Part shown: positions 18,328-27,928 of the stretch, one piece after another | How the letters are laid out: each line of letters begins with the position of its first letter | Position numbering within the stretch: the stretch's first letter is position 1 | Origin: Colwellia demingiae | GTDB taxonomy: Bacteria; Pseudomonadota; Gammaproteobacteria; Enterobacterales; Alteromonadaceae | NCBI RefSeq assembly: GCF_007954275.1 | Contig: NZ_VOLT01000012.1 | Span: 94,481-158,480, forward strand | Direction of reading: 5' to 3' | DNA length: 64,000 nt | The notes under the pieces: model-generated | Told to the model about the DNA's origin: nothing | What the model saw: only the letters and a program-made list of their open reading frames with translations | Database searches by the model: none | Made by a program: the position numbers and the translations under genes

Positions 18328-18372
18328 TTTCAGGCCTTAATTTTAACATAACATTAAAGTTAAGGCCTGAAA
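18328..18372. terminator. Strong inverted repeat between two minus-strand genes
   Basis: Arms TTTCAGGCCTTAA and TTAAGGCCTGAAA, 13 bases each and perfectly complementary, enclose a 19-base AT-rich loop just downstream of nagX. The U-run expected of an intrinsic terminator is weak, so a role in mRNA 3'-end stability is also possible. Confidence 0.55.
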
Positions 18373-18380
18373 CATTACTT

Positions 18381-19457
18381 TTATATTTTGATAAATATTT
18401 TTCGTTGATATAGCTTTAGCGAAACATACCAGAAAAGTGCTACGTGTGAAAAAGCAAAAATAAAGGAGGCTAATTTCGGTGTAAACACGCCACTAAGCTG
18501 TTTATATAACCAAGCGTACATGGAAACATCTCCAACATTAATGTTTAAGTACATGGTTACTACTAAAAATGACAATACATAGACAAATAGTGGATTAGTA
18601 CCATAAACCAGTAAAGGCTCTGCCAATTTAACTTGTTTCATTATGTCAATTAACCAAATGAAGGCGGCAAGTAATAGACAAGCAAAACCAGTGCTGTAAA
18701 TGACATAAGATGGTGTCCATAACGACTTATTAATAGGTAAGACTAAACCCCATAGCGCACCAAACCCTACGGCTAAGCCACCAATAAGCGTTAATTTGAT
18801 AACACTACTTCTTTTATCTTCAATACTGGTTAAATAACGCGTTAATTCAAAACCCAGTAGCATATTTACTATTGCTGGAATAGTACTTAAAAGCCCCTCA
18901 GGCTCGAAAGCAACACCACGCATGGTATACATGTGATTAGCACCAAATACAGCTAAATCAAGCTGACGAATAACATTGCCCTCAATGGTTAAAGCCCCCT
19001 CTCCCACGCTAAGCAGTAATGCCCAATAAGCTATTAAAATTACTGCTGACGCAATAAAAACACCTGTTCTATTAAGCGTTAGTACTAAACAAGCGGCCAC
19101 AGTGTAAGCAATACCTATACGTTGTAAAATGCCCATAATTCGCCAATCTTCAGCATTAACGGTAAATGGAATAACATTTAGCATAAAGCCAATAAAAAAC
19201 ATGATAAAACCACGTTTAATTATTTTCCTAAATTGTTCAGGGCTAGCAGAGAAATTACTTTTCTTGAAAGAGAAAAACATGGCTGAGCCAATAATAAATA
19301 AGAAGAATGGGAACACTAAATCGGTAGGCGTTGCGCCATCCCACTTTGCATGTAATAAAGGGGCATATACATGTGACCATGTTCCTGGCGTGTTTACTAA
19401 AATCATTAAAGCTATAGTAATGCCTCTAAAAGCATCGAGCGCGAGATAACGAGTCAT
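18381..19457 (-). CDS. nagX: NagX-like membrane protein (DUF5009 / heparan-alpha-glucosaminide acetyltransferase-like)
   Basis: 358 residues with about ten transmembrane helices. The N-terminus RYLALDAFRGITIALMILVN carries the conserved D-x-FRG motif of this acyltransferase-related family. Further marks are the loop WDGATPTDLVFPFFLFIIG and RIMGILQRIGIAY in the third helix region. NagX proteins in marine gammaproteobacteria belong to N-acetylglucosamine use, probably in inner-membrane transport or modification of the sugar. Here the gene stands alone, and a perfect palindrome 33 bases before its start suggests sugar-responsive repression. Confidence 0.85.
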   Translation of the reverse strand: MTRYLALDAFRGITIALMILVNTPGTWSHVYAPLLHAKWDGATPTDLVFPFFLFIIGSAMFFSFKKSNFSASPEQFRKIIKRGFIMFFIGFMLNVIPFTVNAEDWRIMGILQRIGIAYTVAACLVLTLNRTGVFIASAVILIAYWALLLSVGEGALTIEGNVIRQLDLAVFGANHMYTMRGVAFEPEGLLSTIPAIVNMLLGFELTRYLTSIEDKRSSVIKLTLIGGLAVGFGALWGLVLPINKSLWTPSYVIYSTGFACLLLAAFIWLIDIMKQVKLAEPLLVYGTNPLFVYVLSFLVVTMYLNINVGDVSMYAWLYKQLSGVFTPKLASFIFAFSHVALFWYVSLKLYQRKIFIKI

Positions 19458-19489
19458 GTTAATTTCCTAGCAGAATTTGTAGTTAATCA

Positions 19490-19517
19490 TTGTAAAAGAC
19501 AGCGCTGTCTTTTACAA
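19490..19517. promoter_or_regulatory. Perfect 28-base palindrome upstream of nagX, candidate LacI/NagR-type operator
   Basis: The sequence is TTGTAAAAGACAGC followed by its exact inverse GCTGTCTTTTACAA. A CG at the centre with a GACAGCGCTGTC core is typical of LacI-family operators. A smaller hairpin (ACCTCA...TGAGGT, 19522-19541) lies just upstream. No LacI-family gene is in the window, so the regulator would be elsewhere. Confidence 0.6.
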
Positions 19518-19774
19518 GAAGACCTCATTTTAATGTGAGGTGGATAAATACTAAATTACTTATAAGCAGAAATGCATACCTGTTATCAATCATGTTTGAA
19601 AATGGTCTAGCATGACTTTGCAAGGCGACGACTATCGACGTATCTTACTCACCTATATAAGTTTCCTGATCAGCTAGAGCCATTGACTTAACTAAAAATA
19701 CTTACGCGCTGATATATAGCTATGATACACTGCAAACTCATCCATTCTTAGACAAAACATAACCGAATAGCACC

Positions 19775-20215
19775 ATGACGGCAGAATCTTTATTACAACA
19801 AGCACAATTCGTTTGCAAAAAAAAAGGCGCTCGTTTTACTAAAGTAAGAGAGCAAGTTTTTTTATTATTAGCTAACCGTCAAGGAGCCGTTGGCGCTTAT
19901 GATTTATTAGCTGAACTAAAAGAATTAGATGCTGCTGCTAAACCCGCTACTATTTACCGTGCTTTAGACTTTTTATCTAAACAGGGTTTTGTCCACAAAA
20001 TAGAATCTATTAATGCTTTTATTATGTGTCACCATTTCGGTGAGTGTGATCACCCTGTACAGCTATTAATTTGCGATGAGTGTGGTCATGTTGAAGAAAT
20101 ACAATCTAATAATTTTGATTTAGCATTACGCACAATGGCCGATGCTAATGGCTTCACTATCAGTCACCAAATAGTTGAAGCACACGGTCGCTGCAAAAAC
20201 TGTAACACCGTTTAA
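19775..20215 (+). CDS. zur: Zinc uptake regulator Zur (Fur family)
   Basis: 146 residues. The N-terminal winged helix includes KPATIYRALDFLSKQGFVHK, the Zur form of the DNA-recognition helix, and IESINAFIMCHH follows. The C-terminal dimerisation domain has two Cys pairs, CDECG and CKNC, for the structural zinc. Zur represses zinc uptake genes when zinc is plentiful. It stands alone with its own promoter; no Zur-box-like sequence was noticed before it. Confidence 0.92.
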   Translation: MTAESLLQQAQFVCKKKGARFTKVREQVFLLLANRQGAVGAYDLLAELKELDAAAKPATIYRALDFLSKQGFVHKIESINAFIMCHHFGECDHPVQLLICDECGHVEEIQSNNFDLALRTMADANGFTISHQIVEAHGRCKNCNTV

Positions 20216-20381
20216 TTTCACTTAAGCTAGCCTACCGTTAATCTCATTAATACTGCTTTCTATCGCAAATTTTCACCTTGCAAATAACAAGGTGTTTCTG
20301 ATTGTGGTATAAATCCACGATCAGTATTAAATATTGTATACCTTCTATAAAAAACGTATTCCTCCTCTACCTTGGAAAATT

Positions 20382-22760
20382 ATGAAATATTCAACCTCTA
20401 CAGCCTTAATTGGCCTAGTACTGGTTTTTTCTGGCTTACTATCAGTCGATAGCCAAGCAAGTAAAACTGACTTCGACGATAAATTTCGTCAATTAGGTGA
20501 GGTTTTACCTACGCCAAACATTTATCGTGCCGCCTCTGGCACGCCAGGTCATAAGTATTGGCAGCAACAAGTTGATTATGACATTTCCATTGCTCTTGAT
20601 GACAAAACTCAGCGTTTAACTGGCGCGCAAGTCATGGATTATCAAAACAACTCTCCTGATACTTTACGTTACTTATGGCTACAGCTAGACCAAAATCGCA
20701 TGAAACGCGACTCAGCTTATAAGATGACAAGAACGGCACCAAGCGAGAAGAAAGTCACTTTCGATAGTTTTCGCAGTTTGGTTGAATCACCTGTTTTTGA
20801 TGGTGGTTATGGCATAACTAAAGTTAGTGCAAGTAATGGTAAAGCGCTACATTATGTTATCAATGGCACTATGATGCGTGTTGATCTGCCGAAGCCATTA
20901 AAGTCAGGTGCAAGTGTCGAAATAAATATTAATTGGCATTACCAACTACATGAGCAAAAAGTGCTTGGAGGTCGCTCTGGTTATGAATACTTTAAAGAAG
21001 ATGATAACTATCTCTATGAAATAGCGAGTTGGTTCCCAAGAGCTGCAGCTTATTACGATGCTATGGGTTGGCAAAACAAACAATTTTTAGGTAATGGCGA
21101 GTTCACATTAGAGTTTGGTGACTACGATGTAAAAATTACTGTGCCTGCTGATCACATTGTTGCTGCTACAGGGGTTTTACAAAATGGAAGTAAAGTACTC
21201 ACTAGCAGCCAACGAAAACGTTTAAAACAGGCCAAAAAAGCTAAAAAACCTCTATTGATCATTACACCTGCAGAAGCATTAGCGAATGAAAAGTCACGTA
21301 GCAGTAAGACAAAAACATGGCATTTTAAAGCCAAAAACGTTCGTGATTTTGCCTTTGCATCAAGCCGAAAATTCATCTGGGATGCGCAAGGTTATCAGCA
21401 AGGTAATCGCAATACTATGGCCATGTCGTTTTACCCTAATGAAGGTAATCCGCTTTGGGAGAAGTATTCAACCGAAGCCATAATCCATACGATGGAGCAA
21501 TACAGTAAATATACTTTTGATTACCCTTACCCTGTTTCTATTTCAGTGAACGGCCCTGTCGGTGGTATGGAATACCCAATGATTACCTTCAATGGGCCTC
21601 GACCAACACTTGATAAAAAAACGGGTGAAAAAACCTATTCGCGCCGTACAAAATACGGTTTAGTTGGCGTTATTATTCATGAAGTCGGGCATAATTACTT
21701 CCCTATGATTGTCAACTCTGATGAGCGACAATGGACTTGGATGGATGAAGGATTGAATACCTTTTTACAGTTCCTTGCAGAGCAGGCTTGGGAAGAAGGT
21801 TATCCATCTCGACGAGGTCATGCAACAAGGATTACTAGTTATATGAAGAGTGATAATCAAGTACCCATCATGACTAACTCAGAGTCTATTTTACAGTTTG
21901 GCAATAATGCTTATGGCAAGCCCGCAACTGCATTAAACATTTTGCGTGAAACCATCATGGGTCGTGAACTCTTTGATTTCGCTTTTAAAGAATATGCCCA
22001 ACGTTGGAAGTTCAAACGTCCTACGCCAGCTGACTTTTTCCGCACTATGGAAGATGCTTCAGCAGTTGATTTAGATTGGTTCTGGCGTGGTTGGTTCTAT
22101 ACCACTGACCACGTTGATTTAGCTATTAATAATGTCTATTTATATCGCCCAAACAGCCAAAATCCTGATGTGGAAGAAGCTTGGGAACGTGCACTAGATA
22201 ATGAACAACCTGAATTTATCAGTGATTTACGCAATAAAGATCAATGGGTGCGTACTCAAGATAAACCTGAGTTATTAGATTTTTATAATGATCATGATAA
22301 ATTTACCGCCACCAATGCCGACCGTAATAAATATAATGAAGAACACGAAGAACTAGAGTCTTGGCAAAAAGACTTATTAACTAATAATAGCAAATTCTAT
22401 GTCATCGATTTTTCTAATAATGGTGGCTTGGTAATGCCAATTTTACTCAATATTACTTATGCTGATAGCACAACTGAACATATTTATATTCCCGCTGAAA
22501 TTTGGCGTAAAAACAGTAAAAATGTATCTAAACTATTAATTCGTGATAAAGAAATCACTGAAATTGCGCTAGATGCCAAGTGGCAAACGGCTGATGTGAA
22601 CATTAATAATAACTACTGGCCAGCACGTCCTATTCAATCTCGTTTTGATATTTATAAGGAAAAGAAAGAGGATATGATGCGTGATTACAATGAGAAGCTT
22701 AAAGATATCTCAGCTGAGAAAATCAACGATGCAGCAGAGCATAAAGAAGATGGCCAATAA
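20382..22760 (+). CDS. M1-family (gluzincin) metallopeptidase, exported
   Basis: 792 residues from the ATG at 20382 (GGAAAA upstream). A frame extension to 20334 would put residues before the signal peptide and is rejected. The signal peptide covers about 1-27. The zinc site is complete: HEVGHNY with a downstream WMDEG (HExxH-x18-E), in the central domain near residue 445. The exopeptidase GxMEN motif appears as GGMEYP, as in the TonB-linked/DUF-type M1 group and not in classical aminopeptidase N. The C-terminus is charged. It overlaps the next gene by one base, so the two are likely translated together. Confidence 0.85.
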   Translation: MKYSTSTALIGLVLVFSGLLSVDSQASKTDFDDKFRQLGEVLPTPNIYRAASGTPGHKYWQQQVDYDISIALDDKTQRLTGAQVMDYQNNSPDTLRYLWLQLDQNRMKRDSAYKMTRTAPSEKKVTFDSFRSLVESPVFDGGYGITKVSASNGKALHYVINGTMMRVDLPKPLKSGASVEININWHYQLHEQKVLGGRSGYEYFKEDDNYLYEIASWFPRAAAYYDAMGWQNKQFLGNGEFTLEFGDYDVKITVPADHIVAATGVLQNGSKVLTSSQRKRLKQAKKAKKPLLIITPAEALANEKSRSSKTKTWHFKAKNVRDFAFASSRKFIWDAQGYQQGNRNTMAMSFYPNEGNPLWEKYSTEAIIHTMEQYSKYTFDYPYPVSISVNGPVGGMEYPMITFNGPRPTLDKKTGEKTYSRRTKYGLVGVIIHEVGHNYFPMIVNSDERQWTWMDEGLNTFLQFLAEQAWEEGYPSRRGHATRITSYMKSDNQVPIMTNSESILQFGNNAYGKPATALNILRETIMGRELFDFAFKEYAQRWKFKRPTPADFFRTMEDASAVDLDWFWRGWFYTTDHVDLAINNVYLYRPNSQNPDVEEAWERALDNEQPEFISDLRNKDQWVRTQDKPELLDFYNDHDKFTATNADRNKYNEEHEELESWQKDLLTNNSKFYVIDFSNNGGLVMPILLNITYADSTTEHIYIPAEIWRKNSKNVSKLLIRDKEITEIALDAKWQTADVNINNNYWPARPIQSRFDIYKEKKEDMMRDYNEKLKDISAEKINDAAEHKEDGQ

Positions 22761-23287
22761 TGAGTAAAGTGTTTAGCAAGTATTTAATTGCTATCAGCTT
22801 TTACATAGGACTTGTAGCTTCAGCTACAAGTCATACCTATTTTTTTGGGGTTAGCGACGTATCTATCAACCCTAAAACTAAACATCTTGAAATAGTGCAT
22901 CAATTTACTACCCATGATATAGAAAATGCAATAGCCGAAAAAAAACAGGTTCACTTTTCAGCTGAACATAAAAACTACGACATATATATCCAACAATATT
23001 TTGAGCAACAATTTTCGCTAGAAAAAAATCAAGTGAAAATCCCACTGATTTGGTTAGGCTTTGAAGTAACGTCAGGAAAAATTATTGCCTACCAAGAAAG
23101 TAACCAGCAAAGTTTATTACCGCAAACAGTGGTAAAGAATGCAATACTCATCGATACTTACCCAAAGCAAGTGAATACAGTTAACTATCAAGGTGTCGGT
23201 CTTAAAGGTGAAGCGCTTTTTGGCAGCTTAACTTTTGACTACAGGATCAAAGAAGCAATTATTACTCCAGACATAACCAGTAACTAA
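22760..23287 (+). CDS. DUF6702-like exported protein
   Basis: 175 residues with a signal peptide (about 1-25, ending ATSHT). The mature part begins YFFGVSDVSINPKTKHLEIVHQFTTHDIE, the pattern of DUF6702 proteins, which start with a short histidine-containing strand and are often encoded next to M1 peptidases. The start overlaps the stop of the peptidase gene (TAATG), supporting a joint function. The role is unknown. Confidence 0.7.
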   Translation: MSKVFSKYLIAISFYIGLVASATSHTYFFGVSDVSINPKTKHLEIVHQFTTHDIENAIAEKKQVHFSAEHKNYDIYIQQYFEQQFSLEKNQVKIPLIWLGFEVTSGKIIAYQESNQQSLLPQTVVKNAILIDTYPKQVNTVNYQGVGLKGEALFGSLTFDYRIKEAIITPDITSN

Positions 23288-23407
23288 GCAACCAGCACTT
23301 AACACCATAAATTATAAAACTATTACGCTATTTGATTTACATTTGTAAAATAAGCATGCAGAATCAAATAAAGCACTTTATCTAAATAGCTAAGATTCGG
23401 AATCTTC

Positions 23408-23872
23408 ATGAATGTAGAGTTTATCAACCCATTTTTATCTTCAATGCTTAATGTCATGTCAACGATGGCTCAAATGGAATTAATTCCAGAAAAACCACGT
23501 CTTAAAAAAAATGAAGTCGCCATGGGTGATGTTTCAGGTTTAATTGGCATGGTGAGTGATCAAGCAAAAGGTTCATTATCCATTACTTTTGAAGGGGCCT
23601 TAGCATTAGCCACGATGAAAAAAATGGTCGGTGAAGCACCTGATGAAGTCAATGAAGAGATTATCGATTTAATCGGTGAAATAACAAACATGGTTACCGG
23701 CGGTGCAAAACGTATGCTGAGCGAAAAGGGGATTGAGTTTGATATGGCAACCCCGATTGTTGTGTCTGGACCAAACCACTCCATTCATCATAAAGCTAAA
23801 GGTCCTATCGTTATAATTCCACTAAAAAGTGAATTAGGTAGAGCTTATATTGAATTCAGTTTTGATGAGTAA
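23408..23872 (+). CDS. cheX: CheX-family chemotaxis phosphatase-like protein
   Basis: 154 residues. The CheC/CheX catalytic signature is present: IGEITNMVTGGAKRML, giving the conserved E and N two residues apart on the active helix. CheX dephosphorylates CheY-P. KGPIVIIPLKSELGRAYIEFSF forms the final strands. No other chemotaxis genes are near; stand-alone CheX proteins are common in marine gammaproteobacteria. A terminator follows at 23914. Confidence 0.85.
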   Translation: MNVEFINPFLSSMLNVMSTMAQMELIPEKPRLKKNEVAMGDVSGLIGMVSDQAKGSLSITFEGALALATMKKMVGEAPDEVNEEIIDLIGEITNMVTGGAKRMLSEKGIEFDMATPIVVSGPNHSIHHKAKGPIVIIPLKSELGRAYIEFSFDE

Positions 23873-23913
23873 AACAAACAAGTAGAAGTAAGTTCACACA
23901 AGTAATTTACTCA

Positions 23914-23943
23914 TAAAAAAAGCGACGATAGTCGCTTTTTTTA
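23914..23943. terminator. Bidirectional terminator between cheX and ubiX
   Basis: AAAAAAAGCGAC and GTCGCTTTTTTT around GATA. Confidence 0.9.
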
Positions 23944-23972
23944 TGTCAACAATATGATTTTTCGCTTAACAT

Positions 23973-24623
23973 TTAAATGTTATAACCCCAACGCGGCATA
24001 ATATCTTGTTCAATACCAAGATGATCTAATACTCGACCCACCATAAAATCGATGAGATCTTCAATGGTCTCAGCCTTATGATAAAACCCAGGAGACGCCG
24101 GCATAATAGTGACCCCTTGCTGAGATAAGCTGAGCATATTTTGTAAATGTAACGTTGAAAAGGGTGTTTCTCTTACCATTAAAATTAATTGACCACGTTC
24201 TTTTATCACCACATCCGCAGCACGTTCAATTAAGTTATCACTCATGCCATGACAAATAGCTGCCATCGTTCCGGTAGAACAGGGGCAAACAACCATTTTT
24301 TTCGGTGCTGAAGAGCCCGAAGCGACGGGAGAAAACCATTGTTCTTTACCAAAAACTGTTATTTGTTGATCTTTGGCCTGATATTTATCGGTGAGAAATT
24401 TACTGGCAGCATCAGGAGAACTAGGTATTTTAACGCCCACCTCAGTATCTAAAACAATACGACCAGCACTTGAGCACAAAATATAGAGTTGATAGTTTGC
24501 GGCGATTAAACACTCTATGAGCCGCAGAGCATAAGAAGCTCCAGAAGCTCCAGTGATGGCAAGGGTTATTTTACCATTAAAATCATTATTCACCTTACCC
24601 ACCTTGTTCGAATTTTGTAGCAT
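23973..24623 (-). CDS. ubiX: Flavin prenyltransferase UbiX
   Basis: 216 residues. The flavin-binding start [17 protein letters not shown], the [26 protein letters not shown] loop region and [14 protein letters not shown] are those of UbiX. The enzyme makes prenylated FMN for the decarboxylase UbiD in ubiquinone synthesis. About 18 extra N-terminal residues precede the conserved start, so a GTG a few codons inside could be the real one. It is transcribed with or close to def (37-base gap). Confidence 0.92.
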   Translation of the reverse strand: MLQNSNKVGKVNNDFNGKITLAITGASGASYALRLIECLIAANYQLYILCSSAGRIVLDTEVGVKIPSSPDAASKFLTDKYQAKDQQITVFGKEQWFSPVASGSSAPKKMVVCPCSTGTMAAICHGMSDNLIERAADVVIKERGQLILMVRETPFSTLHLQNMLSLSQQGVTIMPASPGFYHKAETIEDLIDFMVGRVLDHLGIEQDIMPRWGYNI

Positions 24624-24659
24624 TAAATAACAAACTCACTTTGTAGTCTATGATTATCC

Positions 24660-25160
24660 CTAACCATTTTTAATCGTTTTCTTGACTTTTTTTAGTGCCA
24701 TTTGTTGTTTTAGCGGCGATAAATAGTCAATAAATAACTTACCTTTTAAATGGTCTATTTCATGTTGCATCACAATCGCAAGAAATTCATCACTGGTGAT
24801 AGTAAGCTCTTCTCCATCGCGATCTAACGCTTCAACCGTAACATGAGTGAAACGCTCAACATCAGCATAGTAGCCGGGTATAGATAAACACCCTTCTTGC
24901 CCTTTTGCTGTTGCTTCACCGTGAGTTATCACGGGGTTTACTAACACAAGTGGTTCATCACGATTCTCTGAAATATCAATAACCACTACGGCTTCACTAC
25001 GACCAACTTGAGTTGCCGCTAAACCGATACCATCTTCGGTATCGTACATAGTTTCAATTAAGTCATCGATTAATACCTGAATTTGACTGACATCAGATAC
25101 AGGTTTTGCTTGCTCTATAAGCTTATCATTAGGTGCGGTAAGTATAGTTAATACTGTCAT
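24660..25160 (-). CDS. def: Peptide deformylase
   Basis: 166 residues. All three family motifs are present: GIGLAATQ near 45, EGCLSIPG near 90 (metal Cys) and QHEIDHLKG near 132 (two metal His and the catalytic Glu). It removes the formyl group from nascent proteins. It is not next to fmt here, so it may be a second, stand-alone deformylase; the tail after HEIDHL is short. It lies between ubiX and mpl, all on the minus strand. Confidence 0.93.
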   Translation of the reverse strand: MTVLTILTAPNDKLIEQAKPVSDVSQIQVLIDDLIETMYDTEDGIGLAATQVGRSEAVVVIDISENRDEPLVLVNPVITHGEATAKGQEGCLSIPGYYADVERFTHVTVEALDRDGEELTITSDEFLAIVMQHEIDHLKGKLFIDYLSPLKQQMALKKVKKTIKNG

Positions 25161-25232
25161 TGTGCTAAGTTCTCTTTACTATTTTGATTAAACTAAATTG
25201 GTTAAACTATTTTATTTCTAGAGGTTTACTGT

Positions 25233-26663
25233 TTATACGATTACGCTAGCTAAACGGTTCAATAATTTATTATGTATGTCGGCAAAACCACCGTTACTCA
25301 TAACAACAATTATATCGCCAGCTTGAGCTTGTTGGGCAATGGCTTCAACTAAACGCTCAATATTGTCTTCAACTTGACACGTTGGCTTGCATTGTTTGAT
25401 TAAATCACTCACGGACCAAGTCACTTGTTCACCTTGATAGATAAAAACCTGATCAGCATCAATCAATGACTTAGGTAATGATTCTTTATGAACCCCTGAT
25501 CTCATGGTATTCGATCTTGGCTCTAATACTGCGAAAATGCGCCCAGCTTGTTCATTGTCTTGTTGTGAAAGTTTAGCACGAACACCTGCTAATGTTTTTG
25601 CTATGGCAGTTGGGTGATGAGCAAAATCATCATACACACTAATATCATTGACTGTACCGCGAAGTTCAAAACGACGCTTAGTATTAATAAACTCGGCTAA
25701 CGCTTCAATAGAGACTGCGCTTGGCACACCTGCATGACGTGCTGCCGCTATTGCCATCACGCCGTTATCGATATTAAAATCTCCAATAAGATCCCACTTG
25801 ACGACACCTTGCTCATTACCGTTAAACTTAACGATAAACTCACTGCCCTGAGCATTTAATTTTTCGACTTGCCAACCCGTATCGAGCGGTTCATCTTGCT
25901 GAAGCTCTTTATTTGGCACTTGTTGAGAGAATTCGGTCGGAGTCCAACATCCCATAGCTAACGTTTCACTAATAGCAGTTTCATTAGCGGGTGATAAGAT
26001 CAAGCCGTTACTAGGTACCATTCTGATAAGGTGATGGAATTGTTTTTGAATATCACTGAGATCATTAAAAATATCACCATGATCAAATTCTAAGTTATTA
26101 ATCACTAACGTTCGTGGTCGGTAATGCACAAATTTAGATCGTTTATCAAAAAAGGCACTGTCGTACTCGTCAGCTTCAATGACAAAGAAAGGTGTATCAC
26201 CTAGACGAGCTGAGCTAGAAAAATTTTGCGGTACACCACCAATAAGAAAACCTGGAGACATATGAGCATAGTCTAAAATCCATGCCAGCATACTACTGGT
26301 CGTTGTTTTACCATGCGTACCCGAAACGGCAAGGACCCAACGATCTTTTAATACATTTTCAAGCAACCACTGTGGACCTGACGAATAAGGAATATTGCGA
26401 TCTAACATATATTCCACCATAGGGTTTCCCCGAGACATGGCATTGCCAACAATAACCAAATCGATATCATCAGAGAAGTTATCGACTTGGTAACCTGACA
26501 TTAATTCAATGCCTAATTGCTCTAACTGAGTACTCATTGGCGGATAGACATTGGCATCAGAGCCACTAACTTTAAAGCCAAGTTGTTTGGCTATAGCAGC
26601 GATCCCTCCCATGAAAGTGCCACAAATACCCAATATATGAAGGTGTTGAATTTTATTAGTCAT
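25233..26663 (-). CDS. mpl: UDP-N-acetylmuramate:L-alanyl-gamma-D-glutamyl-meso-diaminopimelate ligase
   Basis: 476 residues of Mur-ligase architecture. The N-terminal domain starts HLHILGICGTFMGGIAAIA, the central ATPase has SGTHGKTTTSSMLAW (P-loop near 115), EADEYDSAFFDKRSKF and NNLEFDHGDIF, and the C-terminal domain carries DDFAHHPTAI and EPRSNTMRSG. The ICGTFMGG start separates Mpl from MurC. It reattaches recycled murein tripeptide to UDP-MurNAc in the cytoplasm. Confidence 0.95.
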   Translation of the reverse strand: MTNKIQHLHILGICGTFMGGIAAIAKQLGFKVSGSDANVYPPMSTQLEQLGIELMSGYQVDNFSDDIDLVIVGNAMSRGNPMVEYMLDRNIPYSSGPQWLLENVLKDRWVLAVSGTHGKTTTSSMLAWILDYAHMSPGFLIGGVPQNFSSSARLGDTPFFVIEADEYDSAFFDKRSKFVHYRPRTLVINNLEFDHGDIFNDLSDIQKQFHHLIRMVPSNGLILSPANETAISETLAMGCWTPTEFSQQVPNKELQQDEPLDTGWQVEKLNAQGSEFIVKFNGNEQGVVKWDLIGDFNIDNGVMAIAAARHAGVPSAVSIEALAEFINTKRRFELRGTVNDISVYDDFAHHPTAIAKTLAGVRAKLSQQDNEQAGRIFAVLEPRSNTMRSGVHKESLPKSLIDADQVFIYQGEQVTWSVSDLIKQCKPTCQVEDNIERLVEAIAQQAQAGDIIVVMSNGGFADIHNKLLNRLASVIV

Positions 26664-26772
26664 AGTATAATAATCAAAACATAAAGAAGCGCTATAATTG
26701 GCGATATCATACCTTAATAACTAAGTTTTATCTGTAAATACGCGCTATAAACTTAGTTGAGCAAAGTAATAA

Positions 26773-27900
26773 ATGACTCTATCGAGCAATACTGTCACCC
26801 AGCAAACATTTACCTTAGTCTGCCAACAAATCCAAGTAGAAACTCGTGATGTAAAAACTTTTATCTTCTCTAGGCCTAAGCAACAAACACAAGCAGATTT
26901 TAACTATCACGCTGGCCAATACCTAAATTTTACCGTTAATATGGCCGGTACAATGACAACTTGTTGTTATACCATATCCTCTTCGCCTACAACTTCTGAT
27001 TATGTCAGCATTACGATAAAACGAATTCCTCAGGGTAAGGTTTCTAACTACTTTCATGATCATTTTAAAGTAGGACAGTCAATTGAAGTCCAAGAAGTGG
27101 CTGGTAACTTTTGCTTAAGTGACCCAATACCTAAAAACGTTTTACTTATCAGCGCTGGTAGCGGCATAACACCAATGCTTTCTATGTTACGTTTTATGGT
27201 CGCTACACAATGTAAGAACCAAATAATATTTGTCCATAGCGCAAAACAGAAAATGGACCTAATTGCTCAAGCTGAAATTAATAACTTAGCGAAGCAACAT
27301 GGCAATTGCCAAATAATTTATACTCTTACTCAAGGCGCTAATTCACAGTGGTATGGATATCAAGGACGTCTAAATGAAGAGATACTTGGTAAGATTGAGC
27401 AAATTAATCATTATCAAACCTTTGTCTGTGGACCCAAGTTATTTCGCAAAACCACTCAAACACTATTGTTTAAATTAGGTTTACAACCAAGTGACTACCA
27501 CGATGAGAGTTTTGGTGTACATGAGTATTCAAAAGATCAAACCAGTGATATTGAAGAAAATAATTCTAAATTAGCTCCGGTAATAGAAAGTCAAAAAGTG
27601 AAGCTTCAAAGCTTACAACACCAAAGCAGTAAAGCTAAAGTTTCGATTTATTTTAGTCGATGGAAAAAACGATACCAAGGTAATAAACAAGATTCTTTGC
27701 TAGATCAAGGAGAGGCAGCGGGACTAATTTTACCCTATTCATGTCGCGCGGGGTCTTGTGGCAGTTGCAAAGCAAAGCTAATTAGTGGTCAAGTTAAGCA
27801 AAACTCTACAGATGGATTATCTGCAAGTGAGCAGCAGCAAGGCTATATATTACTTTGCAGATGTAGTGCATTAACTGATGTTGAGGTAAGCCATGAGTAA
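26773..27900 (+). CDS. Hcr-like NADH oxidoreductase with C-terminal 2Fe-2S domain
   Basis: 375 residues. The FAD-binding domain has HAGQYLNF and CCYTISSSP, the NAD-binding domain LLISAGSGITPMLSML, and the C-terminal plant-type ferredoxin domain has C-x4-C-x2-C (CRAGSCGSCK) with the fourth Cys in LLCRC. The architecture is that of Hcr, the reductase of the hybrid-cluster protein, but hcp itself is not adjacent, so the electron partner is not fixed. Other phthalate-reductase-like enzymes share the layout. A variable linker (about 255-285) joins reductase and ferredoxin domains. Confidence 0.8.
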   Translation: MTLSSNTVTQQTFTLVCQQIQVETRDVKTFIFSRPKQQTQADFNYHAGQYLNFTVNMAGTMTTCCYTISSSPTTSDYVSITIKRIPQGKVSNYFHDHFKVGQSIEVQEVAGNFCLSDPIPKNVLLISAGSGITPMLSMLRFMVATQCKNQIIFVHSAKQKMDLIAQAEINNLAKQHGNCQIIYTLTQGANSQWYGYQGRLNEEILGKIEQINHYQTFVCGPKLFRKTTQTLLFKLGLQPSDYHDESFGVHEYSKDQTSDIEENNSKLAPVIESQKVKLQSLQHQSSKAKVSIYFSRWKKRYQGNKQDSLLDQGEAAGLILPYSCRAGSCGSCKAKLISGQVKQNSTDGLSASEQQQGYILLCRCSALTDVEVSHE

Positions 27901-27928
27901 TACTTACATTACAAAGTAAATTATAACA

